Source: Methanolobus tindarius DSM 2278
Lineage (GTDB): Archaea > Halobacteriota > Methanosarcinia > Methanosarcinales > Methanosarcinaceae
Direction of reading: 5' to 3'
NCBI RefSeq assembly: GCF_000504205.1
Contig: NZ_AZAJ01000001.1
Location: 2,578,879-2,642,878 of the forward strand
DNA length: 64,000 bases
Shown here piece by piece: positions 28,433-36,910 of the stretch. The notes under the pieces were generated by a model. It worked only from the letters and a program-made list of their open reading frames with translations, was not told where the DNA came from and ran no database searches. Both the position numbers and the translations under genes were made by a program. How positions within the stretch are numbered: the stretch's first letter is position 1; the number at the start of each line of letters is the position of its first letter.

Positions 28433-30459
28433 TAGTAGTCCCTTCTTTTATAGGATATTTTTTTGAATTTGATTTTAAATTCCGTACCGTTTTCTCTTAT
28501 GAGCTCTATGCTGCCTTCTATCTGTTCCACTAATGAAACAACAAGTTGCATTCCTAATGAGTCCGTGTTCATGAAATCCAGATCTTCCGGGAATCCGATT
28601 CCGTTATCCCTGATAGTTAACATGTATTGACCATCGATGTCCGGAATTATCTCGACAAATATTTCCCCCTTATGGTCTTTAAAGGCATGTTTCAGGGAAT
28701 TTGAAACAATCTCATTAATGATAAGCCCCAGAGGTATGGCTGTATCAATATCCTGTGTTATGTTTTTAATCTTTATATCAATTTTGATATTTTCCGGGTC
28801 GCAGCCATATGTATTCAGAAGATATTTAGTCAGTGTCTCTATATATGACGAAAGTTCAATATTCTCAAGGTCACGGGACTGATATAGCTTTTCATGTGCA
28901 ATAGCCATTGATTTTGCCCGGTTCTGGCTCTTTTTGAAAGCTTCAATAGTTTCCCTGTCGGTAAATTTCCGGGACTGAAGTCGCAGCATACTTGATATTA
29001 TCTGTAGATTGTTCTTTACACGGTGATGCACTTCTTTTAGGAGAATATCCTTCCTTCGCATCTCCTCCGCCTGTTTTATTTCCGTAATGTCCTTGACCAC
29101 CGCAAGAACCTCATCGTCACCAATGACAACGAACCTGACCTCAAAGTCTCTCATCTCTCTTTTTACAGGCATTGTGTAATGCATGGTATGTGTTTTATTT
29201 GTCCTGAGTGCCTCTTCAATAATATCCATTTCCATTTCTGCAATGTGTGCAGGAAGCACGTCTTCAAGTGTGATATTTAGGTCAGTCTCAGGTGATTCGT
29301 AAATGCAGCTGTCAGTTGAAAGTTTATAATTACATATGGTTCCGTCTTTTTTTACCTGGAACATCATGTCAGGCATGGCCTGCAAAATTGCATTGATGGT
29401 TGCATCCCTTTTGATAACAAGTCTCTGTGATTTTTCAAGTGATTCCAGCATCCTGTTAATTGAACTGCTGAGGCTTGCAACTTCATCGCTTCCACCATTT
29501 GAAACTCTTTTTCTGAAATCTCCGTTTTCACCAATATCTCTTACTTCATTCTGGAGTTTCTTAAGTCTGGAAATATGTGAACGTTCAAGCAGCAGGATAA
29601 CAATTGCCCCAAAAACGATTCCTGTAAATACAAGAACTATCAGGAAATAGTTGATAGCATCGATTCCTTTCTGGTGTATATTTCGAAACATTCCAACTTC
29701 AATTGAAAACGCATTGTTTCCGTATACATCAGTAAAAATTGCATAGGAATATATCCGTGCATCATCAGTTACAGTAGTAATACTACTGTTTGAAGCATCA
29801 TTATTTTTGAAGGATATATTTCCTGAAGTTTCCGTATTCTTTACGTCTTCTATGTTTAGGATGAGGTTTGTAGTTTCATGCAACCTTTCGATTTCTTCAG
29901 AATCGATAATCCTACCCATCAGCACAGTTCCTGCTATTTGTCCATGGCCACAATTTTTTACAACAGGCTGTGCGGTTATTATAAGGGGCTGTTCCTTAAA
30001 TACAAGAAATCCGGTCTTTTTGCTACTGCAATTTTCGTGTTCCAGAAGGTATGGATTATTTTGCAGGTGTTCTTCCAGTTCATATGCAAAAGCAGAATCA
30101 TTAACGATTACTTTTTCATAAGCTAATGTTTTATTTGCATTGTAAAAGAGCATGAAGTCAAGTCTTTGGTTGATAAAAGTTTCATCCATAAGGTATTTTT
30201 CAGTATAATCGCTGTTGTTGCCCTGAATAAAATTAAATGTTTCATCCCATACAGACCAGTCAGCAGTTTTACTTTCCAGATCCTGGCTGTCAAGTAATAG
30301 GATATTTTTTATGCAGACAGCATTCTCAATGGCATTCTCTTTCTCAAGTTTGTCATAACTGTCAATGACAATGGAATGTGAACTCAGGTATATGAATAAT
30401 ATAAGACCTATAAGAGTTGCACCGATAATGCCAAGTGTTTTTTTCTGCAGTGTTGCCAT
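28432..30459 (-). CDS. Membrane sensor histidine kinase (CHASE4-HAMP-PAS-HisKA_2-HATPase)
   Basis: The 675-residue kinase has membrane helices at ~7-29 and ~270-292 bounding an extracytoplasmic CHASE4-like sensor (WSVWDETFNFIQGNN is characteristic), then HAMP (~292-345), PAS (~350-465; MPDMMFQVKKDGTICNYKLS), a HisKA_2 dimerisation region with EVHHRVKNNLQ (H478/H479) and an HATPase domain with N box INEIVSNSLKHAF and G box RDNGIGFP. It senses an external cue and phosphorylates the overlapping response regulator. The ligand is unknown. Confidence 0.94.
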   Translation of the reverse strand: MATLQKKTLGIIGATLIGLILFIYLSSHSIVIDSYDKLEKENAIENAVCIKNILLLDSQDLESKTADWSVWDETFNFIQGNNSDYTEKYLMDETFINQRLDFMLFYNANKTLAYEKVIVNDSAFAYELEEHLQNNPYLLEHENCSSKKTGFLVFKEQPLIITAQPVVKNCGHGQIAGTVLMGRIIDSEEIERLHETTNLILNIEDVKNTETSGNISFKNNDASNSSITTVTDDARIYSYAIFTDVYGNNAFSIEVGMFRNIHQKGIDAINYFLIVLVFTGIVFGAIVILLLERSHISRLKKLQNEVRDIGENGDFRKRVSNGGSDEVASLSSSINRMLESLEKSQRLVIKRDATINAILQAMPDMMFQVKKDGTICNYKLSTDSCIYESPETDLNITLEDVLPAHIAEMEMDIIEEALRTNKTHTMHYTMPVKREMRDFEVRFVVIGDDEVLAVVKDITEIKQAEEMRRKDILLKEVHHRVKNNLQIISSMLRLQSRKFTDRETIEAFKKSQNRAKSMAIAHEKLYQSRDLENIELSSYIETLTKYLLNTYGCDPENIKIDIKIKNITQDIDTAIPLGLIINEIVSNSLKHAFKDHKGEIFVEIIPDIDGQYMLTIRDNGIGFPEDLDFMNTDSLGMQLVVSLVEQIEGSIELIRENGTEFKIKFKKISYKRRDY

Positions 30460-30661
30460 TTGCTTGCCCTTTATAATGAATACTTCTTAATCCGTTATTT
30501 TCTATGCTCTGGTTTGTTATATAAGAGCCTTATAATTTATATGGCTATATAATTGTTTCCTGCAATTGTGCATTATTCGGTGCATGTCTAAAACAACAGT
30601 GCCACAGCATACTTAAAATAATCGTTAATTGTCGTAAATATGCACATTTATGTAGTCATAA

Positions 30662-30720
30662 TACAGAAAAAAAGAGAAAAAAACAAGCAGCTTGAGGAAA
30701 TATTATAGTCCCGCAAGCAT
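30662..30720 (-). terminator. T-rich terminator after tldE
   Basis: On the minus strand, a GCTTG/CAAGC hairpin lies 30-90 nt past the tldE stop and leads into a long run of T interrupted by C (about 30666-30684), typical of archaeal termination. The rest of the 292-nt gap to the kinase gene is AT-rich with no gene. Confidence 0.45.
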
Positions 30721-30751
30721 CTAATGTATGGGAAATACAACTCAATAAAAA

Positions 30752-32062
30752 TTAACCAACGACGCTCATGTCAGAGACCCTGATGGATGGAGTAATGGTT
30801 CCACCAACTTTGCGAACATCAGTTCCTGCTCCGTTGATATTTTTCAGCATATCGAATATGTTGCCTGAAATCATAAGTGATTTTATTGGTTTGTCCAGTT
30901 TTCCATCTTTTATGGTGAACGCATTACGTGCTTCCACAGAAAAATCCCCTGAAATTGAATTTGCAGTGTGGGCACCAATGACTGTGTTTACATAAACACC
31001 ACTGTCCGTGTCAGCTACTATGTCACAACTCGGGAAATCAATTATGAAATTCCTTGAACCAACAGAAGGTGTTGAAAGATATGAATTGCGTGAAGCATTA
31101 CCTGTGCTCTCCACGCCATCTTTTCCTGCTGTGTAAGTGTCATACAGATATGACCTGAATGCTCCATTCTCAATGACAGTTGTCTTACGTGATGCAACTC
31201 CTTCATCATCGGCAATACCAGTGTCAATACCCCCTTCAAGAAGGCCATCATCGTATATGGAAAGTTTTTCGTCAGCTATAATTTCATCTTTCCTGCCAAT
31301 GAGGTTAGAACGTCCTTTCTGCACGTTGTCGGCATCAATTGATGGTATGAATGTATTTTCAATGAGGTCTGAGAATGCAAAAGGATGAATGATGACTTCA
31401 GTTTTGTGTGGCTCAATGGAAATTGTGTTCTGTGATTTCTTTGCAAGTTCAGCGGCATTCTTTCCAATAGCTGCAAAATCAATGTCATTTTTACGTGATA
31501 TTGCAAAGTCATATGCAGTAGAAGTTTCACCTTCATTTGTAATGACATCTACAAATCCTGATATGCCTGTACCCTCTTCTGAAACTTCAATTCCATTGCT
31601 GTTTAGTATGAGTCTTTCCCCATGGCTTCGGCTGAAACTACCGGATGTAACTATAATTCCGGGTGTAGCTCTTGCAGCATCTATCATTTCCATTGTGTGA
31701 CCAATGCATTCGTCAAGTTCCATATTATGGATATCCCTGTCAAGAATACCTGATACAGTTGGATATTTCTGGTTGGATGGAAGTTTTTTCCAGTCAGGGT
31801 CAGCATCCTGTGTTTTTGCAGAGCTGACTGCATTCTTAGCAGCTTCATCAATGTAACTCATAATGTTAGTGCTGGAAAATCCCACCGCGCCGTCAACAAT
31901 AGCACGAATACCAATTCCTGTTGTGATGTTTTCCTTGGCACCTTCTATCATATCTTTCTGGATATTGACAGATGTTTTCTGGCTTTTCACAATGTATACT
32001 TCAGCTTCCTTTGCACCATATTTAATGGCTGCTTGAAGTGCTTTTTCAGCAAGGTCGTACAT
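30752..32062 (-). CDS. tldE: TldE/PmbA family protease subunit
   Basis: TldE (PmbA) is the non-metal partner of TldD; together they form a heterodimeric protease that trims unfolded peptides. The 436-residue length is normal. It begins MYDLAEKALQAAIKYGAKEA, contains GIGIRAIVDGAVGFSST and the C-terminal VEARNAFTIKDGKLDKPI typical of the family, and lacks a HExxxH site, as expected. It begins one base after the tldD stop. Confidence 0.93.
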   Translation of the reverse strand: MYDLAEKALQAAIKYGAKEAEVYIVKSQKTSVNIQKDMIEGAKENITTGIGIRAIVDGAVGFSSTNIMSYIDEAAKNAVSSAKTQDADPDWKKLPSNQKYPTVSGILDRDIHNMELDECIGHTMEMIDAARATPGIIVTSGSFSRSHGERLILNSNGIEVSEEGTGISGFVDVITNEGETSTAYDFAISRKNDIDFAAIGKNAAELAKKSQNTISIEPHKTEVIIHPFAFSDLIENTFIPSIDADNVQKGRSNLIGRKDEIIADEKLSIYDDGLLEGGIDTGIADDEGVASRKTTVIENGAFRSYLYDTYTAGKDGVESTGNASRNSYLSTPSVGSRNFIIDFPSCDIVADTDSGVYVNTVIGAHTANSISGDFSVEARNAFTIKDGKLDKPIKSLMISGNIFDMLKNINGAGTDVRKVGGTITPSIRVSDMSVVG

Positions 32063-32063
32063 T

Positions 32064-33395
32064 TCATGCCCCTCCTACCATTGCTTCGGATATCATAAGA
32101 TGCGGGGAACCATCGGTGACAGGTACAAGCTGTCCGCCTTTACCACATCTTCCGGAGTTCATTTTAAGGTCGTTTCCTACCATTTTTACATTATTGAGAA
32201 TCTCAAGGATTTTCCCGGAAAGTGAAACATCCCTGATGAGTGTTGTGAGCTGCCCATCCTCAATAAGGTATCCTTTTTCAGCATTGAACTGGAAAACACC
32301 TTCGCCGGTATTCACCTGTCCACCCCGGGAACCTATAAGATACATTCCATTCCCGATTTCTTCAAGCATTTCCTCAAATTTAGAATTGCCATTGTCAATG
32401 TATGTGTTGCTCATACGGACTATCGGTCTGGAATGTCCCTGGGCACGGCAATGTCCTGGTGTGCCTCCAAGTTTTGCTGCAGTTTCTCTTGAGTGAAGGT
32501 ATGATTTAAGCACTCCATTTTCTATGAGTGTTGTTTTCTTGGTCTGCGAGCCTTCATCGTCAAAAGGGAAATAACCATATTCATGCATGGTTGGATCATC
32601 GATAATTGTTACAAGAGGAGATGCAATTGATTCTCCTATGCGGTTTTCAAGAACTGAGCTTCCTTCAAGTACAAGGTCTGCTTCTGATGCATGTCCGACT
32701 GCTTCATGAGCAAAAACACCTGCGAGCTCAGGGTCAAGTATCACCGGCATGTTTCCACCTTTTGCAGGTTTTGCATCAAGGAGTTGTAATGCACTGTTGG
32801 CAGCTTCTTCTGCAAGCTCAGATGCATTGTATTTGTCAAATATCTCATAGCCTGTAACTCCAAAGCGGCTTTCTCTTCCTGCCTGGTAGAGTCCTTCTCT
32901 GGAAGCCACAGCACTGATGGCAAACCCGGTGCGTACAACATCATATTCGCCCTCCACGCCTGTGGAATCAGTATACATTACCTTGTAAGATGATTCACTG
33001 TACACAGCACTGGTGCTGCTGATTCCTTCTTTTTTAGCATGTTTCCCGAATTCTTTCAGGTTGCTTACTTTTTCTTCAAGTGAAATATCCAGTGGATTTT
33101 TCTTAACTTTTGGAGCATTTGAGACAACAGGGCTGGCGATGTCCTGCATTTTTACTTTTTCCTTGGGAGATTTGTCATTCATGCTCACAGCAAGTTCAGA
33201 GGCTGCACGTATGGCTTTTTCAACATCAAAATCTCCGTCTGCGGAAGTGAATCCCCAGGAACCACCTTTAAGAGCCCTGACGGCTGCTCCTTTAGTAAAA
33301 TTGACAGATATCTGCTCGATCTTGCCATTATCAAGGACAATGGACGTTGTAGTCCCTTCAATTATCCTCGTATCAAAAAAGTCTACACTATGCAT
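32064..33395 (-). CDS. tldD: TldD family metalloprotease
   Basis: This is the catalytic subunit of the TldD/TldE protease; the active-site HExxxH motif is H230-E231-A-V-G-H235. The 443 residues begin MHSVDFFDTRIIEGTTTS and include GGSWGFTSADGDFDVEKA. It is followed directly by tldE and preceded 60 nt upstream by lonB, forming a three-gene proteolysis operon. In bacteria TldDE matures some ribosomally made peptides; no precursor peptide gene was noticed next to it. Confidence 0.94.
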   Translation of the reverse strand: MHSVDFFDTRIIEGTTTSIVLDNGKIEQISVNFTKGAAVRALKGGSWGFTSADGDFDVEKAIRAASELAVSMNDKSPKEKVKMQDIASPVVSNAPKVKKNPLDISLEEKVSNLKEFGKHAKKEGISSTSAVYSESSYKVMYTDSTGVEGEYDVVRTGFAISAVASREGLYQAGRESRFGVTGYEIFDKYNASELAEEAANSALQLLDAKPAKGGNMPVILDPELAGVFAHEAVGHASEADLVLEGSSVLENRIGESIASPLVTIIDDPTMHEYGYFPFDDEGSQTKKTTLIENGVLKSYLHSRETAAKLGGTPGHCRAQGHSRPIVRMSNTYIDNGNSKFEEMLEEIGNGMYLIGSRGGQVNTGEGVFQFNAEKGYLIEDGQLTTLIRDVSLSGKILEILNNVKMVGNDLKMNSGRCGKGGQLVPVTDGSPHLMISEAMVGGA

Positions 33396-33455
33396 TATTA
33401 ACTCCTCACATTATGAATGAAACAAAAATTTAAATAAATGAGTAACAGCCCCTGC

Positions 33456-35357
33456 TCACACAGGGACTACTTCAGGCATTTCGGTACCTGTCTTGAGGCT
33501 GCTGATACTCTTAAGTTTCTCAAGGATTCTTTCCTTTTCAGGACCTACGAGACTGTGTTCTATAACCTCCACGATGTTGGTTACAGGAACTATCTCTATC
33601 TGATCCTTATATGCTTCTTCGATAAGCACGTCATCCTCGTTGGATTTTGGAATAATTACCTTCTTTATACCTGCTCTGGCTGCAGCTTCGATCTTGTAGG
33701 TTGCACCACCGATAGGAAGTACATCTCCTCTGACAGACAGCGAACCTGTCATAGCTACTGACTGATCGATCGGTATATTCTCAAGTGCTGAGATCACTGC
33801 GGTAGCAATGGATATGGACGCACTGTCTCCTTCCACACCTTCATAAGTTCCGATGAATTGGATGTGGATATCATGGTTGCTTATATCCTTGCCTGTTACG
33901 TTCTTGATAACAGCGGTAACGTTCTGCACAGCTTCCTTTGCAATATCCTTGAGCATTCCGGTTGCAATTACCTTACCTTCTGAGTTAGAGAGTGATGGAG
34001 CAACTCCTGCCATGATAGGCAACACAATTCCTGAATCTCCACCCATCACTGCCAGCCCGTTTACTCTTCCAACAGCGCTTCCCATCTTCTTGAAAAGCTG
34101 GTAATCGTTCTTGCGCTCAAGGTAATTATCAGCAAGCTGCTGTTCTATTGACCTTGCCATCTTCTTTGCAGCAAGGACGTGCTTCGCAGTAGCAACAGGG
34201 GCATCCTCTGAGTGGGCAATGTCACCTGCAACTCTCACAAGACCACCAAGGTCACGAAGTTTCAGTGTGAGATGTCCCTTTCTGCCAGCCCTTCTCTGTG
34301 CTTCGCGGATAACTTCATCCACAGCAGTCTGATCAAACGGCGGAATATGACCGTCTCTCATGACTTCCTGTGCCACGAATCTGACAAGGGTCTTGCGGTT
34401 ATCAGGATTATCTTCCATGGATTCCCTCATAAACAGTTCGTATCCGTAACCCTTTATACGGGATCTGAGTGCAGGATGCATCTTTTCCATTGCGTCAAGG
34501 TTACCTGCTGCCACCATGATAAAGTCACATGGTACAGGTTCTGTCTTGACAAGAGCACCTGAACTTCTTTCGGACTGTCCGGTAATTGGATATTCCTTTT
34601 CCTGAAGTGCTGTAAGCAGGCTCTGCTGTGATTCAAGGCTGAGAGTGTTAATCTCATCAATGAACAGCACACCCTTGTGTGATTTATGAATGTCACCGCT
34701 CTCTACCCTGTCGTGAGCAGGTGTTTCAAGACCACCTGACTGGAATGGGTCATGTCTTACATCACCAAGAAGCGCACCTGCGTGTGTTCCTGTTGCATCA
34801 AGGAATGGTGCGTGCTCTTTCTGGTAGTTTGAAACAATGAGCTTTGGAATCATCATTTCTTCTTTTGGCATGAACTGGCGCGTAAGGAGCAATATCATTA
34901 TTGCTGCAATAATACCCCACAGGAGCTGGCCAACGTAGAATGAATAGATAATGATACCGAATACCAGAATCATCATCAGCATATTACGTGACTGGGCCTT
35001 TTTCTGTGCTTCCAGTTTGTGTGCCATTACGATCTCCCTACCTTTTCCGGCAGGTACAGAACGTATTTTCGGATTATTGTTATCTTCAGGATTAGGGTAT
35101 GCGAGTATATCCTGTAGTTCTTCCTTTGGAAGTAGTTCAGCCATCGCCTTTGAAAGCAGGGACTTGCCCGTTCCCGGACTTCCTATCATCATAACGTGCC
35201 TTCGCTGGCTTGCTGCTTTTTTTACCACCTCCACCGCATGTTCCTGACCGATTATCTGGTCTATTAAAAGTTCCGGAACATCTATGGAGTCTGTGGTTTC
35301 GAAATTGTCCTCGTACAGCTCAATCTCTTCACTAGAATCAGTAGTCTCTTTTTCCAT
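33456..35357 (-). CDS. lonB: Membrane-anchored ATP-dependent Lon protease, archaeal LonB
   Basis: The 633-residue archaeal LonB has Walker A GSPGTGKS (59-66), two membrane helices inserted in the AAA+ domain (~127-159), Walker B VLFIDEIN (~230-237), a sensor-type helical domain, and a C-terminal S16 protease domain with the Ser-Lys dyad S512 (GDSASIS) and K555 (YKIEAAARAG); their 43-residue spacing equals that of other Lon proteases. It degrades damaged and regulatory proteins at the inner face of the membrane. A TATA-like TATATATTTT lies upstream at ~35402-35412. Confidence 0.96.
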   Translation of the reverse strand: MEKETTDSSEEIELYEDNFETTDSIDVPELLIDQIIGQEHAVEVVKKAASQRRHVMMIGSPGTGKSLLSKAMAELLPKEELQDILAYPNPEDNNNPKIRSVPAGKGREIVMAHKLEAQKKAQSRNMLMMILVFGIIIYSFYVGQLLWGIIAAIMILLLTRQFMPKEEMMIPKLIVSNYQKEHAPFLDATGTHAGALLGDVRHDPFQSGGLETPAHDRVESGDIHKSHKGVLFIDEINTLSLESQQSLLTALQEKEYPITGQSERSSGALVKTEPVPCDFIMVAAGNLDAMEKMHPALRSRIKGYGYELFMRESMEDNPDNRKTLVRFVAQEVMRDGHIPPFDQTAVDEVIREAQRRAGRKGHLTLKLRDLGGLVRVAGDIAHSEDAPVATAKHVLAAKKMARSIEQQLADNYLERKNDYQLFKKMGSAVGRVNGLAVMGGDSGIVLPIMAGVAPSLSNSEGKVIATGMLKDIAKEAVQNVTAVIKNVTGKDISNHDIHIQFIGTYEGVEGDSASISIATAVISALENIPIDQSVAMTGSLSVRGDVLPIGGATYKIEAAARAGIKKVIIPKSNEDDVLIEEAYKDQIEIVPVTNIVEVIEHSLVGPEKERILEKLKSISSLKTGTEMPEVVPV

Positions 35358-35537
35358 AGTCTTCTCGCAAGTTTTGTGGTTTGTTCACAGTAGTACGTAC
35401 AAAATATATACTTGACGGTTTTTATAATTATGCAAGTCAAAGTTATTATATTTAATTTGTGAGTAAAGTTAATATGATTATAGTGGCATCAGAATATAAG
35501 AAATTATGCCTTCCTTTGTTGCTCCGGACCTGATATT

Positions 35538-35984
35538 ATGAAGCTCACAGCATTTCTGATAATAGTACTTATCATGTCCTTATTTTGGTTTTCGGCCAGT
35601 AATGACCTGATATCTAATGGAGAGGAATATCTCCATTTCAACCAGTTCTCAATGAGATTTCAGGGCACTGATGTGGTAATAACTGTTTCTTATGACATGG
35701 ATATGTTCTCAAGTATATACATATCTCTTCTGGGCACACACAATCTGGAGCCGGCAATTGAGAATTTATTTTATGATTTTGAGAATTTTGAGGTGCTGGA
35801 GATTGGCCGAAACAATGCTGTAGTATTTGTAAAGGATGTTTCACGTAAGAATGACGAATATTATCTTTATGATGCACATGATCTGAATGGAACCGTAGAT
35901 ATGCTGACAATGGTTTTCCCAGATGGATCCTCGCAAAGTTTCATGGATGCCAGCTCCACAGAACCTACATTCTATTATGTTTGA
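35538..35984 (+). CDS. Small membrane/secreted protein, unknown function
   Basis: The 148-residue protein has one N-terminal hydrophobic helix (LTAFLIIVLIMSLFWF) that serves as signal anchor, followed by an alternating strand/helix region (FQGTDVVITVSYDMDMF; FEVLEIGRNNAVVFVKDV; VDMLTMVFPDGSSQSF). It is single copy and divergent from lonB with 180 nt between them. I do not recognise the family. Confidence 0.7.
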   Translation: MKLTAFLIIVLIMSLFWFSASNDLISNGEEYLHFNQFSMRFQGTDVVITVSYDMDMFSSIYISLLGTHNLEPAIENLFYDFENFEVLEIGRNNAVVFVKDVSRKNDEYYLYDAHDLNGTVDMLTMVFPDGSSQSFMDASSTEPTFYYV

Positions 35985-36305
35985 TGTGCGAAAAACCTTT
36001 ACCCTCATGTTGCCATATAATATCGAAAGCAATATCTTTTTCATCCGTGTTGGATGCAGATTTGCTCCAAATCTCTCTTTTTTCATGAGATTGTCACAAG
36101 TGTTTTCAGTAATTTGAAGTGTTTCTGGTACGGGTTATGGAGACTGTTCTTTATATACAGGCTCATGAATTCTATCCGTTTACCCAAAAGGTTTATTATC
36201 TATTATGCATTATGAGGGGTGCTGATAAGCGCCAAGGCGTGCGATAATAGCACTAAAGTGCTAGAAAGCAGCAAGGTGTTTACAGATATTCGCAAACTGC
36301 ATAAT
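35985..36305 (+). promoter_or_regulatory. tRNA-cluster promoter and hairpin-containing leader
   Basis: This 321-nt stretch has no protein gene. A strong box A, TTTATATA (36150-36157), implies transcription from about 36180. Between it and the first tRNA are compact hairpins CGCC-AA-GGCG (36230-36239) and the perfect TAGCACT-AA-AGTGCTA (36248-36263). The leader of ~125 nt is long for a tRNA operon and could hold a small RNA or a processing signal. Confidence 0.5.
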
Positions 36306-36382
36306 GGGCTCGTGGTCTAGCTGGTTATGACGTCGCCTTGACATGGCGGAGGTCCGGAGTTCGACTCTCCGCGGGCCCACCA
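36306..36382 (+). tRNA. tRNA-Val (GAC)
   Basis: All four arms pair: acceptor GGGCTCG/CGGGCCC, anticodon stem TCGCC/GGCGG with loop TTGACAT (anticodon GAC at 36340-36342), T-stem CGGAG/CTCCG with TTCGACT. Discriminator A at 36379 is followed by an encoded CCA (36380-36382). It is first of three clustered tRNAs. Confidence 0.96.
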
Positions 36383-36445
36383 AGACAGTTTTGCAACAGT
36401 TAAGTTTAAATGTAAAAGCAGCATTTAGGTGCTTCGGGTCATGAT

Positions 36446-36518
36446 GCCCAGGTAGCTCAGTTGGGAGAGCGCTGCCCTGAAGAGGCAGTTGTCCCCGGTT
36501 CAAGTCCGGGTCTGGGCA
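36446..36518 (+). tRNA. tRNA-Phe (GAA)
   Basis: Acceptor GCCCAGG pairs with TCTGGGC (G7-U66 wobble). The D-arm is GCTC/GAGC. Anticodon stem CTGCC/GGCAG encloses CTGAAGA, giving anticodon GAA (36479-36481). T-stem CCCGG/CCGGG has loop TTCAAGT. Discriminator A at 36518; CCT follows, so CCA is not encoded. Confidence 0.95.
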
Positions 36519-36531
36519 CCTAAGCAAAAGC

Positions 36532-36603
36532 ACACCAGTAGTGTAGCGGTTATCACCGGGCGTTGCCAACGCTCGAACCCGGGTTCGAATCCCGGCTGGT
36601 GTA
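36532..36603 (+). tRNA. tRNA-Gly (GCC)
   Basis: Acceptor ACACCAG pairs with CTGGTGT. Anticodon stem GGGCG/CGCTC (one G-U) encloses TTGCCAA, giving anticodon GCC (36565-36567). The variable loop is GAAC, and T-stem CCGGG/CCCGG has loop TTCGAAT. Discriminator A at 36603; CCA is not encoded. It lies 13 nt after tRNA-Phe. The A1-U72 end pair is unusual for tRNA-Gly. Confidence 0.9.
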
Positions 36604-36721
36604 CTGACTTTTTTCTTATTCACTCAGTATCCATTAAAGTATAGTATCGATAAGTTCTTTACTTTCACCTTGATAAAAAGCTGATCACCAGATAAGTCAA
36701 TTTCTGAGGATGTGATATTCA

Positions 36722-36850
36722 ATGTCAAAAGAAAAAACAGATGCAAAGTGCAATTCATGTTGCTGTGGTGGTTCATGTGGTTTTAGCATGTTCAAATTTT
36801 GGGTACTTATAGGAGTTTTACTTGGACTGATATGGTATTTTGTTCAATGA
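36722..36850 (+). CDS. 42-residue Cys-rich single-helix membrane peptide
   Basis: A short ORF, ATG to TGA, encodes a hydrophilic N terminus with the cluster KCNSCCCGGSCG (five Cys in twelve residues) and one C-terminal membrane helix (FWVLIGVLLGLIWYFV). GAGG lies 13-16 nt upstream of the ATG. It is too short for usual ORF calling but has the composition of a real protein. The Cys cluster could bind a metal ion on one membrane face. It sits between the tRNA cluster and the MATE gene, 60 nt before the latter. Confidence 0.65.
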   Translation: MSKEKTDAKCNSCCCGGSCGFSMFKFWVLIGVLLGLIWYFVQ

Positions 36851-36910
36851 CCATTATTGACAAATTTGACCGGTCTTTTCTGAATACTTTATGATCAGGG
36901 TGTCCTTTGT

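Noticed and set aside
36261-36623. 120-codon minus-strand ORF across the tRNA cluster
   Set aside because: It is the antisense of three tRNA genes; its translation contains the well-known spurious peptides produced by tRNA complements.
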